Positions 7,722-15,473 of a stretch of DNA of 34,391 nt are shown piece by piece. The stretch is taken from the IMG/VR virus record IMGVR_UViG_3300028228_000421, positions 1-34,391 of that record; one strand, given 5' to 3'. The DNA is from a virus. A program made the translations under genes and the position numbers. How positions within the stretch are numbered: the first letter of the stretch is position 1; each line of letters opens with the position of its first letter. The notes under the pieces are model-generated. The model did not search any database and had not been told where the DNA came from. It worked only from the letters and a program-made list of their open reading frames with translations.

Positions 7722-8334
7722 TGACGTATAGCCCCGGATATTTTGCGGCGATGTCTTTGGCTTTTTTAAAGACGCCTTTCCGCATATTTGTTTTGAAGAA
7801 TGAAAGTCTGCCTCTGATCGCGCCAGACAATGCCCGCACGATTCCGGGAGCGTAATTTCGCAGAGACGTGCCTTGGATTGTGTATCCCGATCCGCTCCCG
7901 GTCTCGCTGCCGCTTGCGTCGATGGGGTAGTCTCCCTTTTTGGTTGTGGCCTTCCGAACTTGTCCGGCGACCTTGATCGTCAAATTAAGTTCCTGCGCAA
8001 TTTGCAGCCAGATTTTGCGAGCCAATCCTCGCACTTTCAACTTTTCGACGAGGCTTCGTTTTTGCTCACGCTTAATCATTGCCCAGGTTGCGTCTGGGTA
8101 TTTGTGGCTGAGCTTGTAAAGTTTCCCGTTGATGTTTTTCCATCCCTTCGCTTCCTGCGCGGCTTTAATGTCTTTGGCTTGCGCCATTGATGTACGCCGA
8201 GCCGCCCCTTCGAGAATCTTTTCCGTTTCGTTTCTAACGACTGTTCGGAAATCCTTGCCGGAAACTCGCGCCAATTCGCGCAAAGCTCCAGCCATTCGGC
8301 TCGCGTCCATCTCGATTGTTACAGTCTTAGCCAT
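7711..8334 (-). CDS. HK97 gp10-like minor tail/neck protein (207 aa)
   Basis: The N-terminal region (MDASRMAGALRELARVSGKDFRTVVRNETEKILEGAARRT) has the long-helix pattern of the HK97 gp10-like / virion morphogenesis families, and the rest is basic. I chose the ATG at 8334; a TTG lies one codon upstream. The start lies inside the -1 frameshift extension of the chaperone gene, whose stop is at 8327..8329. Its position after the chaperone and before the tape measure is unusual for gp10-like proteins, which usually precede the tail tube gene. The assignment is moderate. Confidence 0.75.
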   Translation of the reverse strand: MAKTVTIEMDASRMAGALRELARVSGKDFRTVVRNETEKILEGAARRTSMAQAKDIKAAQEAKGWKNINGKLYKLSHKYPDATWAMIKREQKRSLVEKLKVRGLARKIWLQIAQELNLTIKVAGQVRKATTKKGDYPIDASGSETGSGSGYTIQGTSLRNYAPGIVRALSGAIRGRLSFFKTNMRKGVFKKAKDIAAKYPGLYVNGR

Positions 8335-8940
8335 CAAATATAGAGTCTATGTCAACACTGTCCCCGGCCCACCTTAGCCCTACGCCGGCGCGGAAAAGAA
8401 TCGTGTCGTGAATTTGGATGATAACCGCCGCTGGAATTTCCCACATTATTGATTGATAACTCCATCCGGTTTCCTTAGCGATTGATGAAACTACCCACGC
8501 TGACCAACCCGGCGACCAGCTTTTTTTTTAGGCCCCGGTGCGTCTGTGGACTTGGTTTGGATTCGAGCAAAATCTTGGCACATTTTCTGAATGATTGGGG
8601 TGAGCTTGGAAATGTCTGCCATGATCGCTCCGTTTTCGGTCAGATATTCATTTACGAATTCGCGCCATGCCACGCGCCCTTCCCATGCCATGTACCGCGC
8701 CCGCCTTGCTGCCTGTTTGTCGGCCTGGTGGATTAAAAGGAAACCAATGACATCCGAAACGCCAGCATTTTTAGAGCTTCCAGTGAAGAATCGGTTTTGG
8801 GTTTCTTGCAGCAAATCCAGCGTCCCAAAGGATAGCGGGGAAAGCGCAATTCCATTAAAGGAAATGGAATCATGTTGCGTGAATGCCCTGCGTTGGGGCG
8901 CGTCGTGGTCGTCTTCGAGAAAGTCGGTGTCGTCGTTCAT
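8327..8940 (-). CDS. Tail assembly chaperone, -1 frameshift product (204 aa)
   Basis: The zero frame reads AAA AAA AAA (Lys 138-140) at 8529..8521. Slipping back one base there gives AGC TGG TCG and opens a 64-residue extension that ends at the TAA at 8327..8329. The extension contains MWEIPAAVIIQIHDTILF and RAGVGLRWAG, a plausible protein segment, and it stays open across the otherwise unexplained gap between the G-like gene and the next ATG. Lambda gpG/gpGT-type chaperones make such a minor fusion to bind the tape measure and tail tube subunits. The layout (directly upstream of the tape measure region, long A run, overlap with next gene) fits that model closely. Confidence 0.85.
8491..8940 (-). 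CDS. Tail assembly chaperone, G-like short form (149 aa)
   Basis: I chose the ATG at 8940 rather than the further upstream in-frame start (9075) because the latter overlaps the previous gene and 8940 has the recurrent A/C-rich leader (AAACCAAAATACCAA before ATG). The acidic N-terminus is followed by a helical core (about residues 40-125) and ends in KKKAGRRVGQRG. It is the major zero-frame product; the longer frameshift form shares its first 140 residues. A role as chaperone for tail assembly is inferred from the frameshift architecture and the position upstream of the tape measure gene. Confidence 0.85.
   Translation of the reverse strand: MNDDTDFLEDDHDAPQRRAFTQHDSISFNGIALSPLSFGTLDLLQETQNRFFTGSSKNAGVSDVIGFLLIHQADKQAARRARYMAWEGRVAWREFVNEYLTENGAIMADISKLTPIIQKMCQDFARIQTKSTDAPGPKKKAGRRVGQRG
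8521..8529 (-). promoter_or_regulatory. A9 slippery site for -1 frameshift
   Basis: The minus strand has nine consecutive A residues exactly filling three Lys codons, followed by GC. It contains the heptamer A AAA AAA, which is strongly slippery in bacteria. Shifting -1 here opens the 64-codon downstream frame. Confidence 0.85.
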
Positions 8941-8960
8941 TTGGTATTTTGGTTTAGTTT

Positions 8961-9434
8961 TTAAGAGTGATTGATAAGTGCGGTCAATTGTTCGCGGTTG
9001 GCCCCCTCGCGATAAATCACAGTTCGACCGCCAGAAATTTCCTTGGCAATCATCGCCTTTTGATTGCGACCGCAATGCATAAGCGTCGAGCCGTTGTTGA
9101 GCCCGGAGCGGGCTGCGTCAAAAGCAATTAAAACGTACTCCTCTGCGGTGACTCCGCGAGCAGCAAGGATTTCATCAACTCGGCCTGGCAGGTCCACCTT
9201 GTTGTTGAAAGCGTTGAGCATATCCACCGCCTTCACTCCTTGGTGCTTAGGCTCAAGTCGGAAAGATAACGTCTCCCGGCCCTTAGCGATGATTCTGGAA
9301 ATACCAGTGATTACTTCTTCGCCGTTTTCAATTGCGGTTTTCAGTCCGAAGCCTGCCGCCGTCATTGCTGCGGCGAGCTTTAGGTTATCGGTCAAAAAAA
9401 ATTGATCGCGTTTTTCCTGCGGGAGTTTGTTCAT
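8961..9434 (-). CDS. Hypothetical tail-region protein (157 aa)
   Basis: It starts with MNKLPQEKRDQFFLTDNLKLAAAMTAAGFGLK. The FxTDNLxLAAAxxxxGF pattern is reminiscent of small phage proteins with a DUF5659-like fold, but I cannot confirm this. It lies between the tail tube gene and the chaperone. The leader ATATACCAA before ATG matches the A/C-rich starts of nearby genes. No catalytic motif is visible. The remainder alternates helix and beta strand. Its real role is unknown. Confidence 0.78.
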   Translation of the reverse strand: MNKLPQEKRDQFFLTDNLKLAAAMTAAGFGLKTAIENGEEVITGISRIIAKGRETLSFRLEPKHQGVKAVDMLNAFNNKVDLPGRVDEILAARGVTAEEYVLIAFDAARSGLNNGSTLMHCGRNQKAMIAKEISGGRTVIYREGANREQLTALINHS

Positions 9435-9470
9435 TTGGTATATGTCGGGCCACGAAGGGCCGGGTCATTT

Positions 9471-9806
9471 TTAAGCTGAGATGCCGCCCCATGAGGTCAA
9501 GCTAATGGTCACGCGTTGGAAGTCCGTATTGCCGAGCTTGAGTCCTTTTGCAGTGATGTAATACGTGCCAGCGGGAGCCCCGGTTACGGAGATTGCGTCA
9601 TTGATTGCAAGGGCCTCGGAGTTGTTCACCCCTTCAATTGTCCCGGTGATTTTGGGGGCGTAAATTGCAGCGGAAACAAAGTCTCCATCTTCATCAGCAA
9701 CTTCCGCAATGCTGCGGATTTCGTCAAAAGAAGCGGATTGAACCACCAATCCGGTGACGGTTGGAGCCCCAAAAGAAAGTGCGGTGCCGAGGACAGTAGA
9801 AGCCAT
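9471..9806 (-). CDS. Major tail tube protein (111 aa)
   Basis: A compact beta-rich protein with TGTIEGVNNSEALAINDAISVTGAPAGTYYITAKGLK and a final VTISLTSWGG strand, the pattern of small siphophage tail tube subunits (gpV-like fold). It lies directly downstream of the tail terminator-like gene and upstream of the chaperone and tape measure, the canonical order. At 111 residues it is shorter than lambda gpV and lacks an Ig-like C-terminal domain. A TTTGACAC motif lies just upstream. Confidence 0.8.
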   Translation of the reverse strand: MASTVLGTALSFGAPTVTGLVVQSASFDEIRSIAEVADEDGDFVSAAIYAPKITGTIEGVNNSEALAINDAISVTGAPAGTYYITAKGLKLGNTDFQRVTISLTSWGGISA

Positions 9807-9818
9807 ACCACTGCGGCG

Positions 9819-9826
9819 GTGTCAAA
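9819..9826 (-). other. TTTGACAC intergenic motif
   Basis: The minus strand reads TTTGACAC immediately after the TAA stop at 9827..9829 and 12 bases before the tail tube ATG. It is the same octamer seen at 4151, 12447 and 15363. Confidence 0.45.
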
Positions 9827-10255
9827 TTAACGAAGCCCGCCGTGCAAGGTGAGGTTGCGCGTCCTCACGAAACGATTCCCTTCGATCGCTTGCTCTCTGC
9901 CCCCGGTGACAGCACCATAAATTGCGAGCGTGCTAGTCGTTAGCTTTGCCGAAAGTCCTGAGTCCTCCACCACACAATCTATTCCAGAAACGATCCGGGT
10001 GTCTTTGCTGGACGAGTTTTGCTGTTTGGCGTCGATGTAGGTTATGATTTCAACCGCCACCTCGTAAACATTTACCGAAATGAGATCGGGCGTCTCTAGG
10101 ATTTCCGCTCTCACCACCACGCGGGGAAGGATTGCATTATCTTCGTCGCCGCCTTGCATATACGGTACGACCTGGACGCCGCCAGTGATCGGCATTTGCC
10201 TAGTAATAAGCCTGCAAAGCCCGTCCTCAATTAATCTGTCCAATGTGTTGCTCAT
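9827..10255 (-). CDS. Tail terminator/completion-like protein (142 aa)
   Basis: It begins with a helix (MSNTLDRLIEDGLCRLITRQ) followed by beta strands (AILPRVVVRAEI, VNVYEVAVEIITYID) and a C-terminal helix-strand, consistent with the gpU/tail-terminator style fold. It sits between the head-closure-like gene and the tail tube gene, as expected for a protein that caps the tail tube before joining to the head. It overlaps the upstream gene by four bases (ATGA). The assignment rests on position and predicted fold, not on a signature motif. Confidence 0.72.
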   Translation of the reverse strand: MSNTLDRLIEDGLCRLITRQMPITGGVQVVPYMQGGDEDNAILPRVVVRAEILETPDLISVNVYEVAVEIITYIDAKQQNSSSKDTRIVSGIDCVVEDSGLSAKLTTSTLAIYGAVTGGREQAIEGNRFVRTRNLTLHGGLR

Positions 10256-10563
10256 GAGTAGGGAGCGACGAGGGTAAGAAACCAGGAAACCTCGTCTTTA
10301 GTGACTGGCCTTCCGACTTTATGCAGGACTTCGTTTACGAAAATATCTTCGTCCGGCTCCGGGTCACCTCCAAGAACCTGAGAAAACGGGATCAAAATGT
10401 TCCCGGTCAGCTCTTGCTCAAATCCGCCAGCGGCAAGAACGTCCGATTCAGAAAGCTCTGAATAAATGCCGGTGAATGATTTGTTCCGAAATGTAAACTT
10501 TGTCGGAATCTCCGCCACAGTCTGCGCCAATCCGGCGGCCATCAAATCGGAAAATTCGCTCAT
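10252..10563 (-). CDS. Head-tail connector-like protein (103 aa)
   Basis: A small protein (MSEFSDLMAAGLAQTVAEIPTKFTFRNKSFTGIYSELSESD...) with an N-terminal helix and then a beta-barrel-like pattern, similar in layout to head-closure/stopper proteins. It is the first gene after the major capsid gene and its terminator, and it precedes the tail terminator-like gene. The upstream gap holds TGTGACACC, a variant of the TTTGACAC motif. The function is inferred from gene order. Confidence 0.68.
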   Translation of the reverse strand: MSEFSDLMAAGLAQTVAEIPTKFTFRNKSFTGIYSELSESDVLAAGGFEQELTGNILIPFSQVLGGDPEPDEDIFVNEVLHKVGRPVTKDEVSWFLTLVAPYS

Positions 10564-10587
10564 ACAAAGGGCACGGTGTCACATTAC

Positions 10588-10624
10588 AAAAAAGACCTCG
10601 GAGCGGGATTGCTGCCGAGGTCTT
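10588..10624 (-). terminator. Rho-independent terminator after major capsid gene
   Basis: On the minus strand a perfect 10-bp stem (AAGACCTCGG pairing with CCGAGGTCTT) encloses a 13-base loop and runs into TTTTTT. It lies 20 bases after the coat protein stop. It probably raises coat mRNA relative to downstream tail genes through partial termination and 3'-end protection. Confidence 0.92.
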
Positions 10625-10644
10625 AATTTGCTGGGGTGAATTAC

Positions 10645-11799
10645 TTATCCTAGGAGGATAGCCGCGTGCTCTGGTTTTTCCATCGCCCAGCCCCAAAGGG
10701 CATGAACGCGGTATTGCACCATTCCGTCGCCAGGATAGACGCGGAGATCAAAGCTGATTCCGGTGCGGGGATCAGTGATGATCTCGCTATCAATGGCAAG
10801 GTCGCCTTGGCGAGGGAAGATTGGCAGACGAGTGGCGAGGGTAAGCGCGTTGGCCGAGAAGGCCAAGTTGCGGACGCTGGTAGCGTTAACCGTGATTGCC
10901 TTAGTGGCCGCGCTCATGGCGATTCGCAACCCAGGGGCTGCAATGGTGACGGTGCCGCCGCCAGAGACATCAGCGTCTCCACTGACCACCACGTATTTGT
11001 TTACGTCGCCAACGAAGGAGAGGATGTCGCCAGCAACAATCGTTCCGGTCCCGGCAGAAGCCAAGGTCAAGACGGTTGCGCCAACAGCGTACCCGGCAGT
11101 GTCAGTGGTTGCGCTCGATCCGGTTCCGGCTGTGCCGTTGTAAATCTGAGCAGATTCACGGACTGCGAATCCGTGAAGGCTCAGAAGCTCGCCATCGCGA
11201 AGAGTCATCGTGGTTGCCGCCTCGTTGGCTTTGGTGAGTTGTCCCAATGATCGGAGAGCCGCGCCTGCGCTGGTGTTGATAACCAAAGACCGACCGGAAG
11301 CCGGAGCACCATTATCGTCAAGGATTTTCTTGGCTTGCGCCGAATCTCCGAGAGTGGTGGCAAACGGGGTAGTGCCAGCAGTGCCATAAGCGCGGGAAGC
11401 GCCAAGGGCAAGTGCGTCGCAAACATCGTTTTCCATCTCATTGACCAAAACCCGAAAAGCCTGGGCGATTTGGTCTTGCTGGATGGACATCGAACCGGGG
11501 CCTTGGTCCACGCCGTATTCCTCTTCGCCGGTCCAAGAAAAACCTGCGTACTTGTTTTTCGACAAGGACAACTCGACATTTCCGACCGTCTGATCAATGG
11601 CAGCGGGGACGCTCATTGCCGGAGTGTACGTCGCAGTCGTATTGACTGGGACAACGGACGACCGAAGGGTTTGTCCGGTGGCAAGGCGGTCGGCCTTAGC
11701 GTTGCGATTGACGCCGGGAATCGCTCCAACGAGTTCGCGAGAAACTACGTCGAGGGCTTCGTAAACGTCGGGGATCAGGTTTGAGAGGGTGTTGGCCAT
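10645..11799 (-). CDS. Major capsid protein, P22 coat-like (384 aa)
   Basis: The N-terminus (MANTLSNLIPDVYEALDVVSRELVG) followed by the QTVGNVELSLSKNKYAGFSWTGEE segment at about residues 70-95 is the hallmark of the P22 gp5-type coat family. A beta-rich stretch at about residues 225-295 with GDILSFVGDVNKYVVVSGDA looks like an inserted domain comparable in position to the P22 I-domain. The C-terminus holds the closing P-domain/A-domain strand (ISFDLRVYPGDGMVQYRVHALWGWAM). The start has an A/C-rich leader (CACACAAATAAAATACC) and no Shine-Dalgarno site. The gene is flanked by a 55-aa gene upstream and a strong terminator downstream, as fits the most abundant virion protein. Confidence 0.93.
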   Translation of the reverse strand: MANTLSNLIPDVYEALDVVSRELVGAIPGVNRNAKADRLATGQTLRSSVVPVNTTATYTPAMSVPAAIDQTVGNVELSLSKNKYAGFSWTGEEEYGVDQGPGSMSIQQDQIAQAFRVLVNEMENDVCDALALGASRAYGTAGTTPFATTLGDSAQAKKILDDNGAPASGRSLVINTSAGAALRSLGQLTKANEAATTMTLRDGELLSLHGFAVRESAQIYNGTAGTGSSATTDTAGYAVGATVLTLASAGTGTIVAGDILSFVGDVNKYVVVSGDADVSGGGTVTIAAPGLRIAMSAATKAITVNATSVRNLAFSANALTLATRLPIFPRQGDLAIDSEIITDPRTGISFDLRVYPGDGMVQYRVHALWGWAMEKPEHAAILLG

Positions 11800-11829
11800 G
11801 GTATTTTATTTGTGTGAGATTGGAGTTTT

Positions 11830-11997
11830 TTACTGGTTGGAAGTGATGCCGCATTTTTCGCGGAAAGATTGCTTTTCTTTGTCGGTCATTGCCTCGACTT
11901 CGGCCATAGTTTTAATGAGCGGATCGGAGGCGGGTGCAGGCGCGTGCTCGACTTCTTGAGCGGATTGTTTCGGCGCGTTATATTTTTCCTTTGCCAT
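11830..11997 (-). CDS. Small protein sharing scaffold C-terminal motif (55 aa)
   Basis: An ORF of 55 codons (MAKEKYNAPKQSAQEVEHAP...) lying two bases after the scaffold-like gene stop and ending before the coat gene. Its last ~20 residues (AMTDKEKQSFREKCGI) align with the end of the preceding 144-residue protein (AMSPADRLAFCKSGGKI): A-M-T/S-x5-F-x4-G-x-I/K. Scaffold proteins of this kind bind coat through a short charged C-terminal helix, so this may be a mini-scaffold or a capsid accessory made by partial duplication. That is an inference from the shared motif and the position. Confidence 0.68.
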   Translation of the reverse strand: MAKEKYNAPKQSAQEVEHAPAPASDPLIKTMAEVEAMTDKEKQSFREKCGITSNQ

Positions 11998-11999
11998 AT

Positions 12000-12434
12000 T
12001 CAGGAAATTTTGCCGCCGGATTTACAAAAAGCCAAACGGTCGGCGGGGCTCATAGCATTAAATTCGGCGCGGTCGATAGGCTCGGCAGATGCGACAGGTG
12101 CTCCGCTAACCACGGTCTCGACGGGAGCGTGTCCGTTACTGGCAACCACTCGGGCAGCTTCGGCATTTACTTTTTCAGGGAGCGCGGCCACTTCGGCAAC
12201 CGCCACTTCGAGCTTGCCGGAAAGGTCAATCTTTTCGGCTTCGAGAGCGTCAATGGCTTCCTGTTTAGGAGCGGCTTCGATCTTAGCTTCAAAATCCGAA
12301 ACGCTGGATTTCAGCGCGGAGATTTCAGCGTCTTTTAGTTCGACGGTTGCAAGCGCCTCCGTGAGTTTTCCGACAACTGATTCGAGTCGGTCCGACTGGC
12401 CGGTGATTTTGGAAAGGAAATCTTGTAGGTTCAC
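12000..12434 (-). CDS. Probable scaffolding protein (144 aa)
   Basis: Residues 10-90 form a continuous Leu/Glu/Lys/Ala-rich coiled coil, followed by a Pro/Ala/Val linker and a short charged C-terminal helix. It sits between the S49 protease and the coat gene, the lambda Nu3 position, although here it is a separate gene and not nested in the protease. The start codon is GTG (12432..12434); no in-frame ATG lies nearby. A TTTGACAC motif lies in the upstream gap. The family was not recognised by sequence; structure and context support scaffold. Confidence 0.78.
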   Translation of the reverse strand: MNLQDFLSKITGQSDRLESVVGKLTEALATVELKDAEISALKSSVSDFEAKIEAAPKQEAIDALEAEKIDLSGKLEVAVAEVAALPEKVNAEAARVVASNGHAPVETVVSGAPVASAEPIDRAEFNAMSPADRLAFCKSGGKIS

Positions 12435-12446
12435 GCCATGGTTGGC

Positions 12447-12454
12447 GTGTCAAA
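12447..12454 (-). other. TTTGACAC intergenic motif
   Basis: The minus strand reads TTTGACAC immediately after the TGA stop of the protease gene and 12 bases upstream of the GTG start of the scaffold-like gene. Confidence 0.45.
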
Positions 12455-13264
12455 TCAGATTGCCGCCGGGGAGGCTCCCACAACGTCCGCGAGCCCAAGC
12501 AAAACTGCATCGCTGCCGCCATACCAGCCAGCGCGGAAAACCTCATCATGCACCTGGCGATTTGCAGAAACGTGGGAGCGAAACATCCCGCCCATGCGAT
12601 TGACATTATCTTGCAGGAATTCGCGCTGGTCTTCGGTGAGGCTCGGCCCGTGCATTGTGCTTTTAAGATCGCTCCCCTCGCTGACGATAGGATCGAACTC
12701 CAGCCCCATCATTTCCCATGCGCCTGACGAATCCACCCAAGGTAGTATCACGCCTATGTTGCCAACCATTGCGCTCTCGGTCGCAACAATAGCGGTGCAT
12801 CCTGCGGCTAGGTAATAAGCAGCGGAACACATAAGGCCGTCCGTGAAAGCTACCGTGAAAATGCTTGTCTCGTCGCGGAGCCGTGAAATGGCCTGCGCCG
12901 CCTCATGGCAACCCATGCAAGCCCCGCCTGGTGAGTCAAAAAGGAAATTGATCCGAGCCGCCCCAGCTTCCTTAGCTTGTTCGATCTCTGAAACAATATC
13001 CTCGTACGATGTGTTGCCGCATGATTTCTCAATGTTGGAAAGGTGGGGCCCCAACACGCCGAGAATGTTAATGGTCGCGGTCCCGGTCATCGGGTCAAAC
13101 ACCATCCCTGGACGCTGCCGGATGAAGTCGGAAAAATCTTCGCCAAGGTCTGCCGATGGTTTCGCCATCGCGTTTTCCAGCAACGCCCGGACTGAGCTAT
13201 AACCCGCCGAGGAGATAAACCAGGGCTGGTGATTGACGGCTTCGTGGATGCGTTGGAATCTCAT
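12455..13264 (-). CDS. Prohead protease, S49/SppA-type serine peptidase (269 aa)
   Basis: The ClpP-crotonase fold is recognisable from the FLFDSPGG element (residues 107-114), the nucleophile region DGLMCSAAYYLA with Ser147, and the ATESAMVGNIGVI segment (161-173) that follows in S49 peptidases. The lambda gpC family has this arrangement and matures procapsids by cleaving scaffold and portal. It lies between the portal and the scaffold genes. Length is normal for a protease without a fused scaffold domain. Confidence 0.92.
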   Translation of the reverse strand: MRFQRIHEAVNHQPWFISSAGYSSVRALLENAMAKPSADLGEDFSDFIRQRPGMVFDPMTGTATINILGVLGPHLSNIEKSCGNTSYEDIVSEIEQAKEAGAARINFLFDSPGGACMGCHEAAQAISRLRDETSIFTVAFTDGLMCSAAYYLAAGCTAIVATESAMVGNIGVILPWVDSSGAWEMMGLEFDPIVSEGSDLKSTMHGPSLTEDQREFLQDNVNRMGGMFRSHVSANRQVHDEVFRAGWYGGSDAVLLGLADVVGASPAAI

Positions 13265-13279
13265 GGTGTTTCGGCTTTC

Positions 13280-15055
13280 TTAAATCTCGTCGTCTTCGCT
13301 TTGCTTCGGCTCACCTAAGAGCCCGTCTTTTCCCACAAGGGTTATTGGTCGCCGCACCCCGCCGTCTTCTTCCCATGCTTTTTTGACGTTGGCGTTGATT
13401 TTTGGCAGCCCTAACTGCGCCCGAAAGGTCGCCTCGTCCTCGTTATTTGGGGTGATTGATCCCGATCTGACGCCGACGCCATAGGCATCCATTTGGCGTT
13501 TTGTGTTTTCGATGCCCACGTCTGGCTCGTCCTCGGCATCATCGCCATCAGGGTCATCGGTTTCGGAAACAGTTGCTTCGCCGCCCATGTCGTTCGGCGT
13601 GAACATCTTCATTTCCCGGTCTTCAATTTTCATCCCGGACGCTTCCTCTTCCGCAAGCTGCGCCTTTTTGCGCGTGATAACGTCTCTGGCCCTTTTCTGG
13701 CAGAACTCTTGATAAGTGGTATTCCCGTCCTCCTCGACAATGGTCGAATCTAGGACCAAACCGAACTTGCTATCCTCCCGGCGCTGCTGCCGGTCCCGGC
13801 CCTCGTCGATGCTGATCCGGGGCGGCTTGGTGAATCCCCATTTGAGAAATCCGCCCTTGTCCTGCCCCGGGTAAGCCGGGAGCATTCCGTTTTTGATGGC
13901 AACTGAAATTGCGTAGCCAACTTGCCGACGAGCGCAAGGTTCCAGCAGCGATTGCCGATCAGTAACCGCGATGCGGGCCTTGGTGTTTTCGGTGCGTTGG
14001 CTGGTCCCGTTCGCTTCGCCGGGTTTCCAGCCCCACGAATAAGGCCAGTTTGCCGCCGCTAAACATTTGCGATACGTCCGGTCCTGAAATGATTCCCAAT
14101 CTGCGCCGGGACGATTGTTAATATGTTGCTCCAATTTTTGCCCGGAGCTTGCCTTCATGTATCGGATCAATCCGCCGTACATCGTCTTGACTTCCATTCC
14201 GTCCGGGGTGCCGTCGTTAGATTGCAGAGAGAGCGGGTCATCCTCAGATGTATCGCCCTCGCCGGTCTCGTTATATTCGAGCAACCCGATGGCCGAAGCA
14301 ATCAAGCCAGCTTGCTGTTCCCATTCGTCCGACTGAGCAATCACGCGGAAATCTTCGATGCATGAAGAGAAAATCGGGAAGCCCCGAGCCTGGTCGTTCC
14401 ATTTTGGCTCGAAAGTGTGGACAACATAATTTGCCGCCAAGTCTTCAAATTCGCCGTTTGTCTCGCCGAGTTTTCGATAAGCCATCGGTCGCTCGTTGCG
14501 GGTCATGATTACGCCGTTGCGCATGATAAGTCCTTTATAGTCACCGTCTTTTAAAACTTGGTCGGCTGCGGAAAACCTTTCCCATTGGCCGATTTGGCGA
14601 TTGGGAATGTCCTGAACCATTGGCCATCCATTGTCAGACTCCGAGAGCATTTTGATCGTGTCACCAGCCCGGTCAATGGCAACGGATTGCTGATAAAGAT
14701 TCGTCACAAAATCGTAATTGGTGCCGCGAATGTCGCACGTCGGGTACCATTCTTCGATCAGCCACCTTCGAGCTTCCTTGCCCCATTCTTCGTCCGCGCC
14801 AAAGAACACGGGGAGCCATGCATTCCCGACCGCAAACATTGCCTTTTGGCAAATCACGCCTTCGACGACGCCGAAATTTGCATAAAGTTTATCGGAAAGA
14901 AACGATGTCGTGAGCCAGTCCCGATAGGTAATCAATTTCTTGAGCGGGTCAAGCACGCGGAGCGGAACAGATGGGACACGGCCACCGCCATTTTCTGCCG
15001 CTTTTAGAAAAGTTCGGGAAGAAATTGCGTTGCCGTATTGATCGAGGATGGCCAT
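13280..15055 (-). CDS. Portal protein, lambda family (591 aa)
   Basis: The protein contains the lambda gpB-type elements: the N-terminal DWLTTSFLSDKLYANFGVVEGVI segment, a central DLAANYVVHTFEPKWNDQARGFPIFSSCIEDFR block and the later WPYSWGWKP motif near residue 345. The last ~100 residues are acidic and charged. It forms the dodecameric DNA channel at the capsid vertex and docks the terminase. It follows a 97-residue gene with a one-base gap and precedes the S49 protease, the standard lambda-like order. Confidence 0.92.
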   Translation of the reverse strand: MAILDQYGNAISSRTFLKAAENGGGRVPSVPLRVLDPLKKLITYRDWLTTSFLSDKLYANFGVVEGVICQKAMFAVGNAWLPVFFGADEEWGKEARRWLIEEWYPTCDIRGTNYDFVTNLYQQSVAIDRAGDTIKMLSESDNGWPMVQDIPNRQIGQWERFSAADQVLKDGDYKGLIMRNGVIMTRNERPMAYRKLGETNGEFEDLAANYVVHTFEPKWNDQARGFPIFSSCIEDFRVIAQSDEWEQQAGLIASAIGLLEYNETGEGDTSEDDPLSLQSNDGTPDGMEVKTMYGGLIRYMKASSGQKLEQHINNRPGADWESFQDRTYRKCLAAANWPYSWGWKPGEANGTSQRTENTKARIAVTDRQSLLEPCARRQVGYAISVAIKNGMLPAYPGQDKGGFLKWGFTKPPRISIDEGRDRQQRREDSKFGLVLDSTIVEEDGNTTYQEFCQKRARDVITRKKAQLAEEEASGMKIEDREMKMFTPNDMGGEATVSETDDPDGDDAEDEPDVGIENTKRQMDAYGVGVRSGSITPNNEDEATFRAQLGLPKINANVKKAWEEDGGVRRPITLVGKDGLLGEPKQSEDDEI

Positions 15056-15056
15056 A

Positions 15057-15350
15057 TCAGCAAAAGAAAACTCGAGCTTTGTTGGTGGCGCGACGGGTTA
15101 AAAATGACGCAAGCTCGACAGTGGTGTGAGAATCAAACCAGGAAAGGGTTTTATCCGCCGCCGTCATAATCACGGCAACCGAAAGCGCGGGGTCAACCTG
15201 AAATGAAAAGCTCTTGTTTGTTGCGCTGGCGGAAATCATGACCTTGCCGGAACCTTTAACAATCTCGAACTGGCCAGTCACAAGGGCCTCGATTACGCCG
15301 CGCCCTTGGAGGCTGGCTATCCTGAGTAAAACGCTAACGAGTGGAGTCAC
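15057..15350 (-). CDS. Small protein at head-joining (gpW) position (97 aa)
   Basis: A 97-residue frame begins with GTG at 15350; an in-frame TAG lies two codons upstream, which fixes the upper limit. A second GTG about 23 codons further in is an alternative start. The sequence alternates beta and helix and ends in ELASFLTRRATNKARVFFC. In lambda-like phages the gene between the large terminase and the portal encodes gpW, but I see no gpW signature, so the function is open. It ends one base before the portal ATG. Confidence 0.6.
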   Translation of the reverse strand: MTPLVSVLLRIASLQGRGVIEALVTGQFEIVKGSGKVMISASATNKSFSFQVDPALSVAVIMTAADKTLSWFDSHTTVELASFLTRRATNKARVFFC

Positions 15351-15362
15351 ACACTAGAGAGA

Positions 15363-15370
15363 GTGTCAAA
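15363..15370 (-). other. TTTGACAC intergenic motif
   Basis: The minus strand reads TTTGACAC 12 bases upstream of the GTG start at 15350. A near copy (ATTGACAC, 15471..15478) overlaps the terminase stop codon at the other end of this 123-base gap. Nothing else was identified in the gap. Confidence 0.45.
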
Positions 15371-15473
15371 GGTGGGGCGGGTATTTCATGCGGATAAATC
15401 AAACAAAAACCCGGCCGCGAATTTCTTCAACGAACCTGCCCCGCGCCCCGCCTCTGACAAGACTGCCGCCGTG

